Shown piece by piece: positions 25,267 through 34,279 of a stretch of DNA of 64,000 nt. The translations under genes and the position numbers were made by a program. The notes under the pieces are model-generated. The model was not told the DNA's origin. It did no database searches and saw only the letters and a program-made list of their open reading frames with translations. Position 1 is the stretch's first letter, and each line of letters opens with the position of its first letter. This stretch comes from Modestobacter italicus (GTDB lineage: Bacteria > Actinomycetota > Actinomycetes > Mycobacteriales > Geodermatophilaceae): NCBI RefSeq assembly GCF_000306785.1, contig NC_017955.1:806001-870000 (forward strand). The letters run 5' to 3'.

Positions 25267-26922
25267 ATGACCCAGCCTGCGCTGCCGTCCTACAGCAGCG
25301 GCACCTCCACGGTGCCCCTGCTCGGCGACACGATCGGGGCGGACCTCGACCGGACGGCAGCGCGGGTGGGTGACCACGAGGCGCTGGTGGAGTGCGCCTC
25401 GGGCCGCCGCTGGACCTACCCTGAGCTGGTCGCCGACGTCGACGCCTGCGCGCTCGGGCTCGACGCCCTGGGCGTCGGCAAGGGCGACCGGGTCGGCATC
25501 TGGGCGCCCAACTGCGCCGAGTGGGTCTTCGTGCAGTACGGGACGGCGAAGCTCGGCGCCGTCCTGGTCAACATCAACCCGGCCTACCGCACCCACGAGC
25601 TCAAGTACGTGCTGCAGCAGGCGGGGATCTCGGTGCTGGTCGCAGCGCCGGAGTTCAAGACCAGCGACTACCGGGCCATGGTCGCCGAGGTCCGTGAGGA
25701 CTGCCCGGAGCTGCGCACCGTCGTCTTCCTCGGCGACCCGGAGTGGGAGCAGCTGCTGGCCACCGGCCGCGCCGCCGACCGCGCCCTGCTCACCGAGCGG
25801 GCGGCCCAGCTGAGCCCGGACGACCCGATCAACATCCAGTACACGTCGGGCACGACCGGCTTCCCCAAGGGCGCCACGCTCACCCACCACAACCTGCTCA
25901 ACAACGGGTTCTTCGTCGGCGAGGGCTGCGGCTACACCGAGGCCGACCGGGTCTGCATCCCGGTGCCCTACTACCACTGCTTCGGCATGGGCATGGGCAA
26001 CCTCGGCTGCACCTCGCACGGCGCGACGATGGTCATCCCCGCCCCGGGCTTCGACCCCGCGGCGACCCTGCAGGCGGTGCAGGACGAGCGGTGCACGTCG
26101 CTGTACGGCGTCCCGACCATGTTCATCGCCGAGCTCGCGCTGCCCGGCTTCAGCTCCTACGACCTGTCCAGCCTGCGCACCGGGATCATGGCCGGCTCAC
26201 CGTGCCCGGTGGAGGTGATGAAGCGGGTGGTCGACGAGATGGGGATGACCGAGGTGACCATCTGCTACGGCATGACCGAGACCTCCCCGGTGTCCACCCA
26301 GACCGGCGCGGACGACGACCTGGACCGCCGCACCTCCACCGTCGGCCGCACCCACCCGCACCTGGAGTCCAAGGTCGTCGACCCCGAGACCGGGCTGACC
26401 GTGCCGCGCGGGACGCCGGGGGAGCTGTGCACCCGCGGCTACTCGGTGATGCTCGGCTACTGGGACGAGCCGGAGAAGACCGCCGAGGTGCTCGACGCCG
26501 CCCGCTGGATGCACACCGGCGACCTCGCGGTGATGGACGAGGCGGGCTACCTCAACATCGTCGGCCGGATCAAGGACATGGTGATCCGCGGCGGGGAGAA
26601 CGTGTACCCGCGCGAGGTGGAGGAGTTCCTCTACACCCACCCGGACATCGTCGACGCGCAGGTGATCGGCGTCCCGGACGAGCGGTACGGCGAGGAGCTG
26701 ATGGCCTGGGTGCAGCTGCGGGAGGGAGCCGAGCCGCTGACCGCCGAGGCGCTGCGGGCGTTCTGCGCCGGCAAGCTCGCCCACTTCAAGGTGCCGCGGT
26801 ACGTGAAGGTCGTCGACGGCTTCCCGATGACCGTCACCGGCAAGGTCCGCAAGGTCGAGATGCGCGAGGTGTCGGTCACCGAGCTGGGCCTGGAGGCAGC
26901 CGCCGCCGTCCGCAACGCCTGA
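25267..26922 (+). CDS. fadD: Fatty-acyl-CoA ligase (AMP-binding)
   Basis: This is a 551-residue AMP-forming acyl-CoA ligase. The ATP/AMP motif is [12 protein letters not shown] (about residue 195), followed by YGMTETSP and the C-terminal hinge and Lys region ([16 protein letters not shown], then VTGKVRK). It activates medium- or long-chain fatty acids to CoA thioesters through an adenylate. The start is ATG 25267 behind AAGAGGAG. Its terminator has been split by an insertion sequence (26924-26936 and 28281-28293), so transcription may now run into the element. Confidence 0.92.
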   Translation: MTQPALPSYSSGTSTVPLLGDTIGADLDRTAARVGDHEALVECASGRRWTYPELVADVDACALGLDALGVGKGDRVGIWAPNCAEWVFVQYGTAKLGAVLVNINPAYRTHELKYVLQQAGISVLVAAPEFKTSDYRAMVAEVREDCPELRTVVFLGDPEWEQLLATGRAADRALLTERAAQLSPDDPINIQYTSGTTGFPKGATLTHHNLLNNGFFVGEGCGYTEADRVCIPVPYYHCFGMGMGNLGCTSHGATMVIPAPGFDPAATLQAVQDERCTSLYGVPTMFIAELALPGFSSYDLSSLRTGIMAGSPCPVEVMKRVVDEMGMTEVTICYGMTETSPVSTQTGADDDLDRRTSTVGRTHPHLESKVVDPETGLTVPRGTPGELCTRGYSVMLGYWDEPEKTAEVLDAARWMHTGDLAVMDEAGYLNIVGRIKDMVIRGGENVYPREVEEFLYTHPDIVDAQVIGVPDERYGEELMAWVQLREGAEPLTAEALRAFCAGKLAHFKVPRYVKVVDGFPMTVTGKVRKVEMREVSVTELGLEAAAAVRNA

Positions 26923-26923
26923 C

Positions 26924-26936
26924 GGAGTCCCAGCGC
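26924..26936. terminator. Left arm of an IS-split fadD terminator
   Basis: GGAGTCCCAGCGC here is the perfect complement of GCGCTGGGACTCC at 28281-28293. Removing the element and one target duplication would join them around a 12-nt loop. The arms now lie 1.3 kb apart. Confidence 0.75.
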
Positions 26937-26949
26937 TCGGAAAGTGGTG
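26936..26949 (+). repeat. Target-site duplication, left copy
   Basis: CTCGGAAAGTGGTG, 14 bp, is repeated exactly at 28268-28281. It corresponds to the loop of the former hairpin plus one base pair. Confidence 0.9.
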
Positions 26950-28267
26950 TGTTCAGTCTCAGGACATGTGTCAGTCCAGGAGTCTCATGACATCTGTCGC
27001 TTGATCATCACGCTGCCGTTGAGGTGGTGTGGGGAAGCGAGCGGCAGTCATGAAGCTGCTGGATGCGACGTTGCAGGTCGGGATGCCGATCGAGAACGTC
27101 GCCGAGTGGTGTCGGCTCAACGGTGTGAACGAGCGGACGTTCTACCGGCATCGGGCGCGGGTGGTCGCCGAGGGCGCGTGGAGTGAGCGTTCTCGGCGGC
27201 CGCTGAGCTCACCGGCGGGCACACCGGAATGGCTGGTCACCCGGATCGTGGCGCTGCGCGAGGAACTCAAGCCCGACAACGGGGCGGACAACATCCACGC
27301 CGCCCTGGTCGCGGCGGTTGCGCTGCCGGGGTGGCCGACCGGGGCGGCGGTGCCGGCGCGGGCCACGATCAACCGCGTACTGGGCCGCCAGGACCTCCTG
27401 GCGCGCAACCCGGCCAAGCGGCCGAAGTCGTCCTGGCGGCGGTTCGCCTACGCCCGGCCGCGGGACTGCTTCCAGATCGATGGCACCGAGCACACCCTCG
27501 CCGATGGCAGCGTGGTGGTGGCCATCGACATCATCGATGACTGCTCCCGGCTCTGGGTGGCCTCCCACGTCGCCCGCGCTGAGACCACCGCGGCCGCGAT
27601 CACCGCGCTGACCGGCGCGATCACCGAGTTCGGTGCACCCGGGCTGGTGCTGGCCGACAACGGCTCGGCGTTCACCGGCCGGATCGGGCAGGCCAACCTG
27701 ACCCGGCCGGGCCGGTTCGCCGCCACCGTCATCGCCGCCGGATCCCGGTTGATCCACTCCAGCCCCTACCACCCCCAGACGCTGGGCAAGTGCGAGCGGC
27801 TGCACCAGACCGCGGACAAGCTGCTCGGCCACTTCTTCACCGGCCCCGCCGCCTCAGCGGCGGAGCTGCAGACCCGGCTGGACACCGTCCGCGCCCACTA
27901 CAACACCCGCCGCCGGCACTCCGCGGTCGCCACCACCCCGCAGCAGGCCTGGAGGAGTGCGCCGGTGCACGGCGGGCCGGCGCAGCTACCGCTGCAGACC
28001 GACGCCACCGTTCACCGGCTCACCGTCATCCCGCACGGCACGGTCACCCTCGGCGCTCACCTGATCCGCCTGGGCGCCCGCCACGGCGGCACCGAGATCA
28101 CCGCCCTGGTCAACGGCAGCCACGTCAGCTTCCACGCCCTGGGCGGCCAGCTGATCGGCCAGCTGACCCTGGACCCGACCAAGCGCTACGCCACACTCAC
28201 AGCGGCATAGCCCATCTGCGACAGATGTCCTGAGACATCAGTGCGACACATGTCCGGAGACAGAACA
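26950..28267 (+). mobile_element. IS481-family insertion sequence, complete
   Basis: The element is 1318 bp. Its ends begin TGTTCAGTCTCAGGACATGTGTC on the left and TGTTCTGTCTCCGGACATGTGTC when the right end is read inward (quoted motif: GGACATGTGTC). A second inverted block, GTCTCA-GACATCTGTCGC, lies 25-26 bp further in at each end, probably a second transposase site. The 14-bp target duplications are identical, which speaks for a recent insertion. One intact DDE transposase is encoded. Confidence 0.9.
27029..28210 (+). CDS. IS481-family transposase
   Basis: This is a 393-residue DDE transposase/integrase-core protein. An N-terminal helix-turn-helix (VGMPIENVAEWCRLNGVNER) is followed by a second DNA-binding region and the catalytic core: Asp in FQIDGTEH, Asp in VLADNGSAF, Glu in GKCERLHQT. 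The family length is about 320-400 residues, so the gene is whole. It starts at GTG 27029 behind GTTGAGG; ATG 27050 is an alternative. With intact triad and matching ends, it is probably active. Confidence 0.92.
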   Translation: MGKRAAVMKLLDATLQVGMPIENVAEWCRLNGVNERTFYRHRARVVAEGAWSERSRRPLSSPAGTPEWLVTRIVALREELKPDNGADNIHAALVAAVALPGWPTGAAVPARATINRVLGRQDLLARNPAKRPKSSWRRFAYARPRDCFQIDGTEHTLADGSVVVAIDIIDDCSRLWVASHVARAETTAAAITALTGAITEFGAPGLVLADNGSAFTGRIGQANLTRPGRFAATVIAAGSRLIHSSPYHPQTLGKCERLHQTADKLLGHFFTGPAASAAELQTRLDTVRAHYNTRRRHSAVATTPQQAWRSAPVHGGPAQLPLQTDATVHRLTVIPHGTVTLGAHLIRLGARHGGTEITALVNGSHVSFHALGGQLIGQLTLDPTKRYATLTAA

Positions 28268-28293
28268 CTCGGAAAGTGGTGCGCTGGGACTCC
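28268..28293. repeat. Right target duplication and right hairpin arm
   Basis: CTCGGAAAGTGGTG (28268-28281) repeats the left duplication, and GCGCTGGGACTCC (28281-28293) is the complementary arm of the split terminator. Confidence 0.85.
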
Positions 28294-28345
28294 ACCAGGG
28301 CGGTTAACCTCGGGCGGACCAGGATCGACGGACCGAGGGATCGAC

Positions 28346-28729
28346 GTGCCCAGCGGCAAGGTGAAGTGGTTCAACGCGGAGAAGGGCTTCGGCTTCCTCG
28401 CCCACGAGGGCGGCCCGGACGTGTACGTGCACAAGGACGCGTTGCCCGCCGGGACGACGGAGCTCAGGCCCGGCCAGCGGGTCGAGTTCGGCATCGTCGC
28501 CGGCCGCCGGGGTGACCAGGCGCTGCAGGTCCAGGTGCTCGACCCGCTGCCGTCGGTGGTGGCCGCGACCCGCAGGAAGCCCGACGACCTGGTGCCGATC
28601 ATCGAGGACGTCATCCAGCTGCTGGACGGCGTGTCCGAGGGGCTGCGGCACGGCCGGCACCCGGACAAGCCGACGGCGCGCAAGGTCGCCGCTGTCCTCC
28701 GCGCGGTCGCCGGCGACCTGGAGGGCTGA
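28346..28729 (+). CDS. Cold-shock domain protein with C-terminal extension
   Basis: This is a 127-residue protein. Residues 1-67 are a cold-shock domain with RNP1-like KGFGFLAHEG and RNP2-like VYVHK motifs, which bind single-stranded nucleic acid. About 60 further residues are helical (LVPIIEDVIQLLDGV) and not part of the classical domain. It starts at GTG 28346 behind GAGGG. The gene follows the insertion sequence, and its promoter region may have been altered by it: only 64 bp of native sequence remain between the element and the start. Confidence 0.85.
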   Translation: MPSGKVKWFNAEKGFGFLAHEGGPDVYVHKDALPAGTTELRPGQRVEFGIVAGRRGDQALQVQVLDPLPSVVAATRRKPDDLVPIIEDVIQLLDGVSEGLRHGRHPDKPTARKVAAVLRAVAGDLEG

Positions 28730-28734
28730 GCCGG

Positions 28735-29268
28735 TCAGCCGGCCGGTGACCCCGACGGGCTGGCGGTCGGCAGGCTGCCGGCCTCGGTGCGGATGAAGCC
28801 CACCGGCCAGGCCCCGGACAGGCCGCTGCACGCCTCGGGGTCGGAGTCCTCCACGACCACCAGGTAGAAGGTCGGCGGCGCCACGTCGGAGGTGCTGATC
28901 TCGCGGAACTCCGCCTCGCCGGCGGGCACGTCGACCTCCCCGATCAGCTCCTGCAGGTCCTGGTCGAAGACCTGCACGCTCCAGCCGGCCTCCGCCACCG
29001 CGTCGGAGACGGTCAGCGAGATCGTGGTGTCCGGGGTGACCTCGACGATCGGCGGCGTGCTGGCGTAGCGCTGGCCGTCGCCGTCCAGGCAGTACTGCGT
29101 GGGGTCGACCGGGATCTCGTCCCCGCCGGCCTGCACGGTGACGGTGGGCGCGGTGGTCCCGCTGCTGCTCGCCCCGCTGTCGTCGGCCGCGGAGCTCCCG
29201 CAGCCGGCCAGCAGCCCCAGCCCGGCGAGCAGGGCCACCCCGGTCGACGTCCGTCCTGCCGAGGTCAC
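28735..29268 (-). CDS. DUF2771-like lipoprotein
   Basis: This is a 177-residue secreted lipoprotein: signal peptide with lipobox LLAGCG, Ser/Thr-rich linker, and a body carrying PTQYC typical of the actinobacterial DUF2771 family. Function unknown; located at the outer face of the cytoplasmic membrane. It starts at GTG 29268, overlapping the MFS stop in a GTGA, so the two are coupled. It converges with the cold-shock gene, leaving 5 bp between stops. Confidence 0.75.
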   Translation of the reverse strand: MTSAGRTSTGVALLAGLGLLAGCGSSAADDSGASSSGTTAPTVTVQAGGDEIPVDPTQYCLDGDGQRYASTPPIVEVTPDTTISLTVSDAVAEAGWSVQVFDQDLQELIGEVDVPAGEAEFREISTSDVAPPTFYLVVVEDSDPEACSGLSGAWPVGFIRTEAGSLPTASPSGSPAG

Positions 29269-30785
29269 GTCCAGGCCTCCCGATCGGTGGTGCGGCGGGC
29301 CCGGCGGGTGCGCAGGCTCCAGAGGGTGAGGCCGACGGCGAGCACGAGCAGCGCCGCGGCGACGGTGAAACCGAGCCAGCCGGTGGTCGGCAGCGCGACG
29401 CCGAGCGCGCCGCCGAGCACCCAGGCCAGCTGCAGCCAGGTCTCCGAGCGGGCGAACGCCGACGCCCGCAGGCTGTCGGGCACCTCGCGCTGGATGATCG
29501 CGTCGAGCGCGGCCTTGCCCAGCGCGTTGGTGACCGCCGCGACCCCGGCCACCAGGGCGGCCATCGGCAGGCTGAAGAAGAAGGCGGCCAGCACGGTGAT
29601 CGCCGCCGCCGCGCCGGCCGCGGCCAGCACCACCCGGTCCGGGCTCGCCGTCTGCAGCCGGGCGCCGATGCCGGTGCCCACGAAGCTGCCGACGCCCGCC
29701 GCGACGGCGATGCCGCCGAGGGCGACCGTGGCCTCCCAGCCGCTGGACACGGTGGCCTGCACGAGGAACGCCGAGAAGATGGTGAGGAAGCCGCTGAGCC
29801 CGCGCAGCGCCGCGGTGGCCCGCAGCGCGGTGACCACGTGCGGCGTGGTGGCCCGGCGGCGGCTGCCGGGCACCGCCATCGGCGTGGTGCGCAGCACGTC
29901 GGCCGGGTCCTCCTCCTCGCCGGGGACGTCGACGTGCGGGGGCAGCCGGAGCGCGAGGACGGCGGCGACGGCGAACACCGCCGCGGTCGCGCCCAGCTCC
30001 CAGCCGAACCCGAGCAGCGAGGCGGTGCCCGCCCCGAGGGCGCCGAACACCCCGCCGGCGGCCAGGCCGAGGACCGACATCCGGGCGTTGGCCGAGGTCA
30101 GCGACATCGCCGCGGGCAGCACCCGGGGGACGACGGCGGCCCGCAGCACGTTGAACGCCTTGCTCAGCACCAGCACGCCCAGCGCCGCCGGGTACAGCCC
30201 CAGGTCGTCGTGGTGGACGGCCATGAACACGGCCAGCAGGGCGCGGCCGAGCAGGCTGCCGGCCAGCGCCCAGCGGCGGCCGCGCTGCAGCCGGTCCAGC
30301 GCCGGGCCGATGACCGGGGCCACCAGCGCGAACGGCGCCATGGTGACCAGCAGGTAGAGCGCGACGTTGCCGCGCTGCGCGTCCGAGGCGGCGGCGAAGA
30401 ACAGCGTGCCGGCCAGCGAGACGGCGATCATCGCGTCGCCGGCCACGTGCAGGGCGTTCACCCAGAACAACCCGGCCAGCCCGGTCTCACCGGCACCGTC
30501 GGCCCGGCCGTAGGCGCGCACCCGGCGGACGGTGGCGCCGCTGAGCTCGCGGGTGCGGGCCGCGGCCACCCGGGTGACGGTCGGCTTCCGCGGCCCGGCC
30601 GCCGGCTCCCACGGCGCCGCGGCCGGTGCCCCCGGCCGGGTGTCCTCGACCGGCCCGGCGCCGACGACCGGCAGCGGCCGGGTCTGCTGCCGCGGGATGC
30701 CGAGCGGGTGCGTCTCCACCCCGGGCTCCGGTGCCCGGCCGGCGCGCAGCCGCCGCCGGGCGCGCGGAGCAGGGGTGTCGGGCAC
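29265..30785 (-). CDS. MFS transporter with long basic N-terminus
   Basis: This is a 506-residue major facilitator protein. About 95 N-terminal residues are hydrophilic and Arg/Pro-rich, then about 12 membrane helices follow. Conserved-looking segments are VIGPALDRLQRGRR in the loop between helices 2 and 3, and ALDAIIQREVP in the second half. The start is GTG 30785. The lipoprotein gene follows with a 4-nt overlap; this pairing recurs in related actinobacteria as I recall it. Substrate unknown. Confidence 0.75.
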   Translation of the reverse strand: MPDTPAPRARRRLRAGRAPEPGVETHPLGIPRQQTRPLPVVGAGPVEDTRPGAPAAAPWEPAAGPRKPTVTRVAAARTRELSGATVRRVRAYGRADGAGETGLAGLFWVNALHVAGDAMIAVSLAGTLFFAAASDAQRGNVALYLLVTMAPFALVAPVIGPALDRLQRGRRWALAGSLLGRALLAVFMAVHHDDLGLYPAALGVLVLSKAFNVLRAAVVPRVLPAAMSLTSANARMSVLGLAAGGVFGALGAGTASLLGFGWELGATAAVFAVAAVLALRLPPHVDVPGEEEDPADVLRTTPMAVPGSRRRATTPHVVTALRATAALRGLSGFLTIFSAFLVQATVSSGWEATVALGGIAVAAGVGSFVGTGIGARLQTASPDRVVLAAAGAAAAITVLAAFFFSLPMAALVAGVAAVTNALGKAALDAIIQREVPDSLRASAFARSETWLQLAWVLGGALGVALPTTGWLGFTVAAALLVLAVGLTLWSLRTRRARRTTDREAWT

Positions 30786-30880
30786 GGGACCATGGTGCCG
30801 CAGCCGCCTGAGGACGCGGTGCGCCGCGCGTCCCGGGGCGGGGCGGGTGCGCGCTTGGCGGCATCCGCGACAATGGGGGC

Positions 30881-31690
30881 GTGTCCGACTCTGCGTTCCC
30901 CGCCGCCCATGGCTCCGCCCCGGACGAGGTGCTGGCCGCCGCGGTCGAACTGGCCCGCACGGCCGCCGTCGAGGTGGCCGGGGACCCGGCCGTCGTCGGC
31001 GACCACCGGGGCGTGACCGCCGAGGTGCTGGCCGACGACGCCGACCCGGCGCTGGGCGTCGTCGTCACCCACTCCTTCGCCGCGACCCTGGCCGGCTACC
31101 GCGGCTGGCACTGGGCCGTGACGCTGGCCCGGGTGCCCGGTGAGGACGAGATCACCCTCGACGAGGTGGTCCTGCTGCCCGGGGACGCCGCGCTGCTCGC
31201 GCCGGCCTGGGTGCCCTGGCACGAGCGGCTGCGGCCCGGTGACCTGTCGGTCGGCGACGTGCTCCCCGCCACCGAGGACGACCACCGCCTGGTGCCCAGC
31301 TACCTCGCCGACGACGACTCCGCCGACGACCCGGCCGGCCGGGTGGTCGCCGAGGAGATCGGCATCGGCCGCGAGCGGGTGCTCTCGCCGCTGGGCCGGA
31401 TCGAGGCCGCCGAGCGCTGGCGGGACGGCGACTTCGGGCCCCGCTCGGCGATGGCCCGGCACGCCCCCGGCCCCTGCGCCACCTGCGGGTTCTTCCTGCC
31501 GCTGGCCGGCTCGCTGCGGATGTCGCTGGGCGCCTGCGCGAACGGCTACTCCCCGGCCGACGGCCACGTGGTGACCGCCGACTACGGCTGCGGCGCGCAC
31601 AGCCAGGCGACGCTCGAGCCCTCCGACGGCGAGCCGGCCGAGGTGCAGCTCACCGCCCGCTACGACACCGCGGACTTCGACGTCCTCTGA
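30881..31690 (+). CDS. DUF3027 family protein
   Basis: This is a 269-residue soluble protein of the actinobacterial DUF3027 family. Characteristic segments are GWHWAVTLARVPGEDEITLDEV and WVPWHERLRPGDLSVGD (given partly: WVPWHERLRPGDL), then PCATCGFFLPLAGSLRMSLG with paired Cys, and CANGYSPADG with YGCGAHS. The Cys pattern could bind a metal. The GTG at 30881 lies 6 nt behind GACAAT, with no ribosome site, so translation may be leaderless. Function unknown. Confidence 0.85.
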   Translation: MSDSAFPAAHGSAPDEVLAAAVELARTAAVEVAGDPAVVGDHRGVTAEVLADDADPALGVVVTHSFAATLAGYRGWHWAVTLARVPGEDEITLDEVVLLPGDAALLAPAWVPWHERLRPGDLSVGDVLPATEDDHRLVPSYLADDDSADDPAGRVVAEEIGIGRERVLSPLGRIEAAERWRDGDFGPRSAMARHAPGPCATCGFFLPLAGSLRMSLGACANGYSPADGHVVTADYGCGAHSQATLEPSDGEPAEVQLTARYDTADFDVL

Positions 31691-31694
31691 CCCG

Positions 31695-32282
31695 GTGGGC
31701 GCGCAGGCGGTGCTCCGGACGGCCCGGCTGCGGCTGGTGCCGCTCGCCGAGGAGCACCTCGAGGCCGAGGTCGCGCTCGACTCCGACCCCGAGGTCATGC
31801 GGTACCTGACCGGCCGGGCGAGCACCCGCGCGGAGGTCGAGTCCAGGCACCGCGCGCGGCTGGCCGCGGCCGCGCGGGTGCCCGGGCTCGGGTTCTGGGC
31901 CGGGTTCGACGATGCGGAGTTCGTCGGCTGGTGGATCCTGGAGCCGCCCGAGCGGCCCGACCAGGGGCCGGTCGCCGGCCAGGCCGAGCTGGGCTACCGG
32001 CTGCTGCGCCGGCACTGGCGCCGGGGGCTGGCCACCGAGGGGGCGCGCGAGCTGCTCCGGCACGGCTTCGCCGACCTCGGCCTGCGGCGGGTGTTCGCCG
32101 AGACCATGGCGGTGAACACCGCCTCCCGCGCCACGATGGCCGCGCTCGGGATGACCCACGTGCGGACCTTCTCCCTCGACCTCGACGACCCGCTGCCCGG
32201 CAGCGAGCTCGGCGAGGTCGAGTACGCGGTCACCCGCGAGGAGTGGGCCGCTCCCGGCGGCCCTGGCCCTGCCAGCGCATGA
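31695..32282 (+). CDS. GNAT family N-acetyltransferase
   Basis: This is a 195-residue RimJ/RimL-like acetyltransferase. LRLVPLAEEHLE starts the fold, GYRLLRRHWRRGLATEGAREL carries the acetyl-CoA binding loop (quoted core: RRGLATEG), and RVFAETMAVNTASRATM is the typical closing strand and helix. Substrate unknown; RimJ/RimL relatives acetylate protein or small-molecule amines. It starts at GTG 31695, 4 nt after the DUF3027 stop. Its last 53 nt overlap the 3' end of the opposite DUF2530 gene. Confidence 0.8.
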   Translation: MGAQAVLRTARLRLVPLAEEHLEAEVALDSDPEVMRYLTGRASTRAEVESRHRARLAAAARVPGLGFWAGFDDAEFVGWWILEPPERPDQGPVAGQAELGYRLLRRHWRRGLATEGARELLRHGFADLGLRRVFAETMAVNTASRATMAALGMTHVRTFSLDLDDPLPGSELGEVEYAVTREEWAAPGGPGPASA

Positions 32283-32460
32283 GGGCCAGCCCGAGCACCG
32301 CCAGCACGAGCGCGGCCACGCAGGTCCAGGTCCACACCCGGTCCACCCGGTCGCCGAGGACCAGCAGCACCACGAGCGCGCCCGCCCACAGCGCCATGCC
32401 GACGTGCACCACGCGGGCGGTGTCGACCTGCAGCGGCGGGGGAGAGGGGCGGGTGGGCAC
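32230..32460 (-). CDS. DUF2530 family membrane protein
   Basis: This is a 76-residue protein matching the actinobacterial DUF2530 pattern: PPPLQVDTARVVHVGMALWA, then two hydrophobic helices (ALVVLLVLG and VAALVLAVLGLALM). The GTG at 32460 has TATCGT 6 nt upstream and no ribosome site, so it is probably leaderless. The gene converges with, and overlaps by 53 nt, the GNAT gene. Function unknown. Confidence 0.7.
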   Translation of the reverse strand: MPTRPSPPPLQVDTARVVHVGMALWAGALVVLLVLGDRVDRVWTWTCVAALVLAVLGLALMRWQGQGRRERPTPRG

Positions 32461-32623
32461 GGGGCGACGATAGGCGGCTGCGGGCCAGGTCGGGACGCCG
32501 GTACGCCGTGCGCCGCGGCGCGGTGTGGCACGCTGTCGCCGCTCTCTGCCACCCGCACCGGGCGGCCCGCCGGGAAGCCGACCCGCCGGACCCGCGTCGG
32601 TCGCCGTCCCGAGGGGTCCCCCC

Positions 32624-34174
32624 ATGCCCGACAAGTCCCGTCCCGCCCGCACGCCCGGCAAGGGCACCGGCAGCACCGCGGTGGGGGCGCCGGCAGCGAC
32701 CCCGCAGGGGACGGCGACCGGGACCACCGCACCGCGCCGCAGCCCCGGCCCGAAGGTGCGCCCGAAGAACGGCGTGGACCGGTACTTCGAGGTCACCGAG
32801 CGGCGCTCCTCGTTCGGCCGCGAGCTCCGTGGCGGGCTGACCACCTTCTTCACGATGGCCTACATCGTGGTGCTCAACCCGATCATCCTGTCCGGGGCGG
32901 ACATCACCGGCGCGACCCTGCCCTTCGCCTCCGTCGCCGCGGTGACCGCGCTGGTCGCCGGGGTGTTGACCCTTGCGATGGGCATCGTCGGCCGGTACCC
33001 GCTGGCGCTGGCCACCGGCCTGGGCATCAACGCGATCGTCGGCGTCTACGCCGCCACCCAGCTCACCTGGCCCGAGATCATGGGCCTGGTCGTGCTCGAG
33101 GGCCTGCTGATCACCGTGCTGGTGCTCACCGGCTTCCGCCGCGCCGTGTTCACCGCCATCCCGGCGCAGCTGAAGACGGCGATCGCGGTGGGCATCGGCT
33201 TCTTCCTCACCATCATCGGGCTCGCCGACGCCGGCATCGTCCGGCCGGGCAACCCGCTGATCAGCTTCGGCGTGAACGGCTCGCTGGCCGGCTGGCCGAT
33301 GCTCACCTTCGTCGTCGGCCTGCTGCTCACCAGCGTGCTCGTCGTCCGCCGGGTCAAGGGCGCGCTGCTCATCGGGATCGTCGCCACCACGCTGTTCGCC
33401 ATCGTGGTGGAGGCGATCGCCGACATCGGCCCGCGCACCGGTGCCGACGGCGCGGTGGCCAACACCCACGGCTGGGCGCTGCAGGTGCCGACCTGGCCGG
33501 GTCAGGTCTTCGACGTCCCGGACCTGTCGATCATCGGCAACTTCTCGCTGTTCGGCGGCTTCGACCGGATCGGCGTCCTCGCCGCCGTGCTGATCGTCTT
33601 CTCGATCATGATCGCCGACTTCTTCGACACCGTCGGCACCATCACCGCCGTCGGCGCCGAGGGCGACCTGCTCGACGAGGACCGCAACCTGCCCAGGTCC
33701 CAGCCGGTGCTGCTGGTCGACTCGCTGGCCGCGGCGGCCGGTGGCGCGGCGAGCGTCTCGTCGAACACGACCTACATCGAGAGCGCGGCCGGCGTCGGCG
33801 ACGGCGCCCGCACCGGCCTGGCCAGCGTCGTGACCGGCGCGCTGTTCCTGGTCGCCACGTTCTTCACCCCGCTGGTGCAGGTCGTGCCCTCCGAGGCCGC
33901 GGCGCCGGTGCTGGTCATCGTCGGCGCGATGATGATCAGCCAGATCCGGGACCTCGAGTGGGGCGACATGTCCCTGGTCATCCCGGCCTTCCTGACCATC
34001 GCGCTGATGCCGTTCACCTACTCGATCACCAACGGCATCGGTGCCGGGGTGGTCAGCTACGTCGTCCTGCGGGTGGCCACCGGCCGCGGCCGCGAGGTGC
34101 ACCCGCTGATGTGGGTCGTCGCCGCGGTCTTCGTCGTCTACTTCGCCCTGGACCCGATCCAGCAGCTCCTGTGA
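32624..34174 (+). CDS. NCS2-family purine permease (AzgA-like)
   Basis: This is a 516-residue transporter of the AzgA group of nucleobase permeases. After a 60-residue basic extension, RGGLTTFFTMAYIVVLNP begins the conserved membrane region; LATGLGINAIVGVYA is the usual substrate segment and FSIMIADFFDTVGTITAVG contains the acidic residues needed in homologues. These take up adenine, guanine or hypoxanthine with protons. The start is ATG 32624 behind GAGGGG. A terminator element follows at once. Confidence 0.85.
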   Translation: MPDKSRPARTPGKGTGSTAVGAPAATPQGTATGTTAPRRSPGPKVRPKNGVDRYFEVTERRSSFGRELRGGLTTFFTMAYIVVLNPIILSGADITGATLPFASVAAVTALVAGVLTLAMGIVGRYPLALATGLGINAIVGVYAATQLTWPEIMGLVVLEGLLITVLVLTGFRRAVFTAIPAQLKTAIAVGIGFFLTIIGLADAGIVRPGNPLISFGVNGSLAGWPMLTFVVGLLLTSVLVVRRVKGALLIGIVATTLFAIVVEAIADIGPRTGADGAVANTHGWALQVPTWPGQVFDVPDLSIIGNFSLFGGFDRIGVLAAVLIVFSIMIADFFDTVGTITAVGAEGDLLDEDRNLPRSQPVLLVDSLAAAAGGAASVSSNTTYIESAAGVGDGARTGLASVVTGALFLVATFFTPLVQVVPSEAAAPVLVIVGAMMISQIRDLEWGDMSLVIPAFLTIALMPFTYSITNGIGAGVVSYVVLRVATGRGREVHPLMWVVAAVFVVYFALDPIQQLL

Positions 34175-34176
34175 AG

Positions 34177-34236
34177 AAGGACCCGCCTTCCCCCCACCCC
34201 TCGCGAGCTCGGGGCGGGCCCCTGAAGGCGGGCCGG
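34177..34236 (+). terminator. Dispersed terminator-like element, copy B
   Basis: GGACCCGCCTTC (34179-34190) pairs with GAAGGCGGGCC (34224-34234). Compared with copies A and C the stem bases differ on both sides in matching fashion, which supports the fold. It follows the permease stop by 4 nt. Confidence 0.75.
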
Positions 34237-34243
34237 CGGATCG

Positions 34244-34272
34244 TTAGACAGGCTTCCTATTCAGGCTAAGGT
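34244..34272 (+). promoter_or_regulatory. marR promoter with operator-like repeat
   Basis: TTAGAC (34244-34249) and TAAGGT (34267-34272) are separated by 17 bp, a good housekeeping promoter. Seven nt after the -10 box comes the GTG start. TTAG...CTAA ends and CAGGCT direct repeats (34249, 34262) fall inside the promoter, suiting repression by the encoded MarR protein. Confidence 0.6.
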
Positions 34273-34279
34273 GGGGCAC

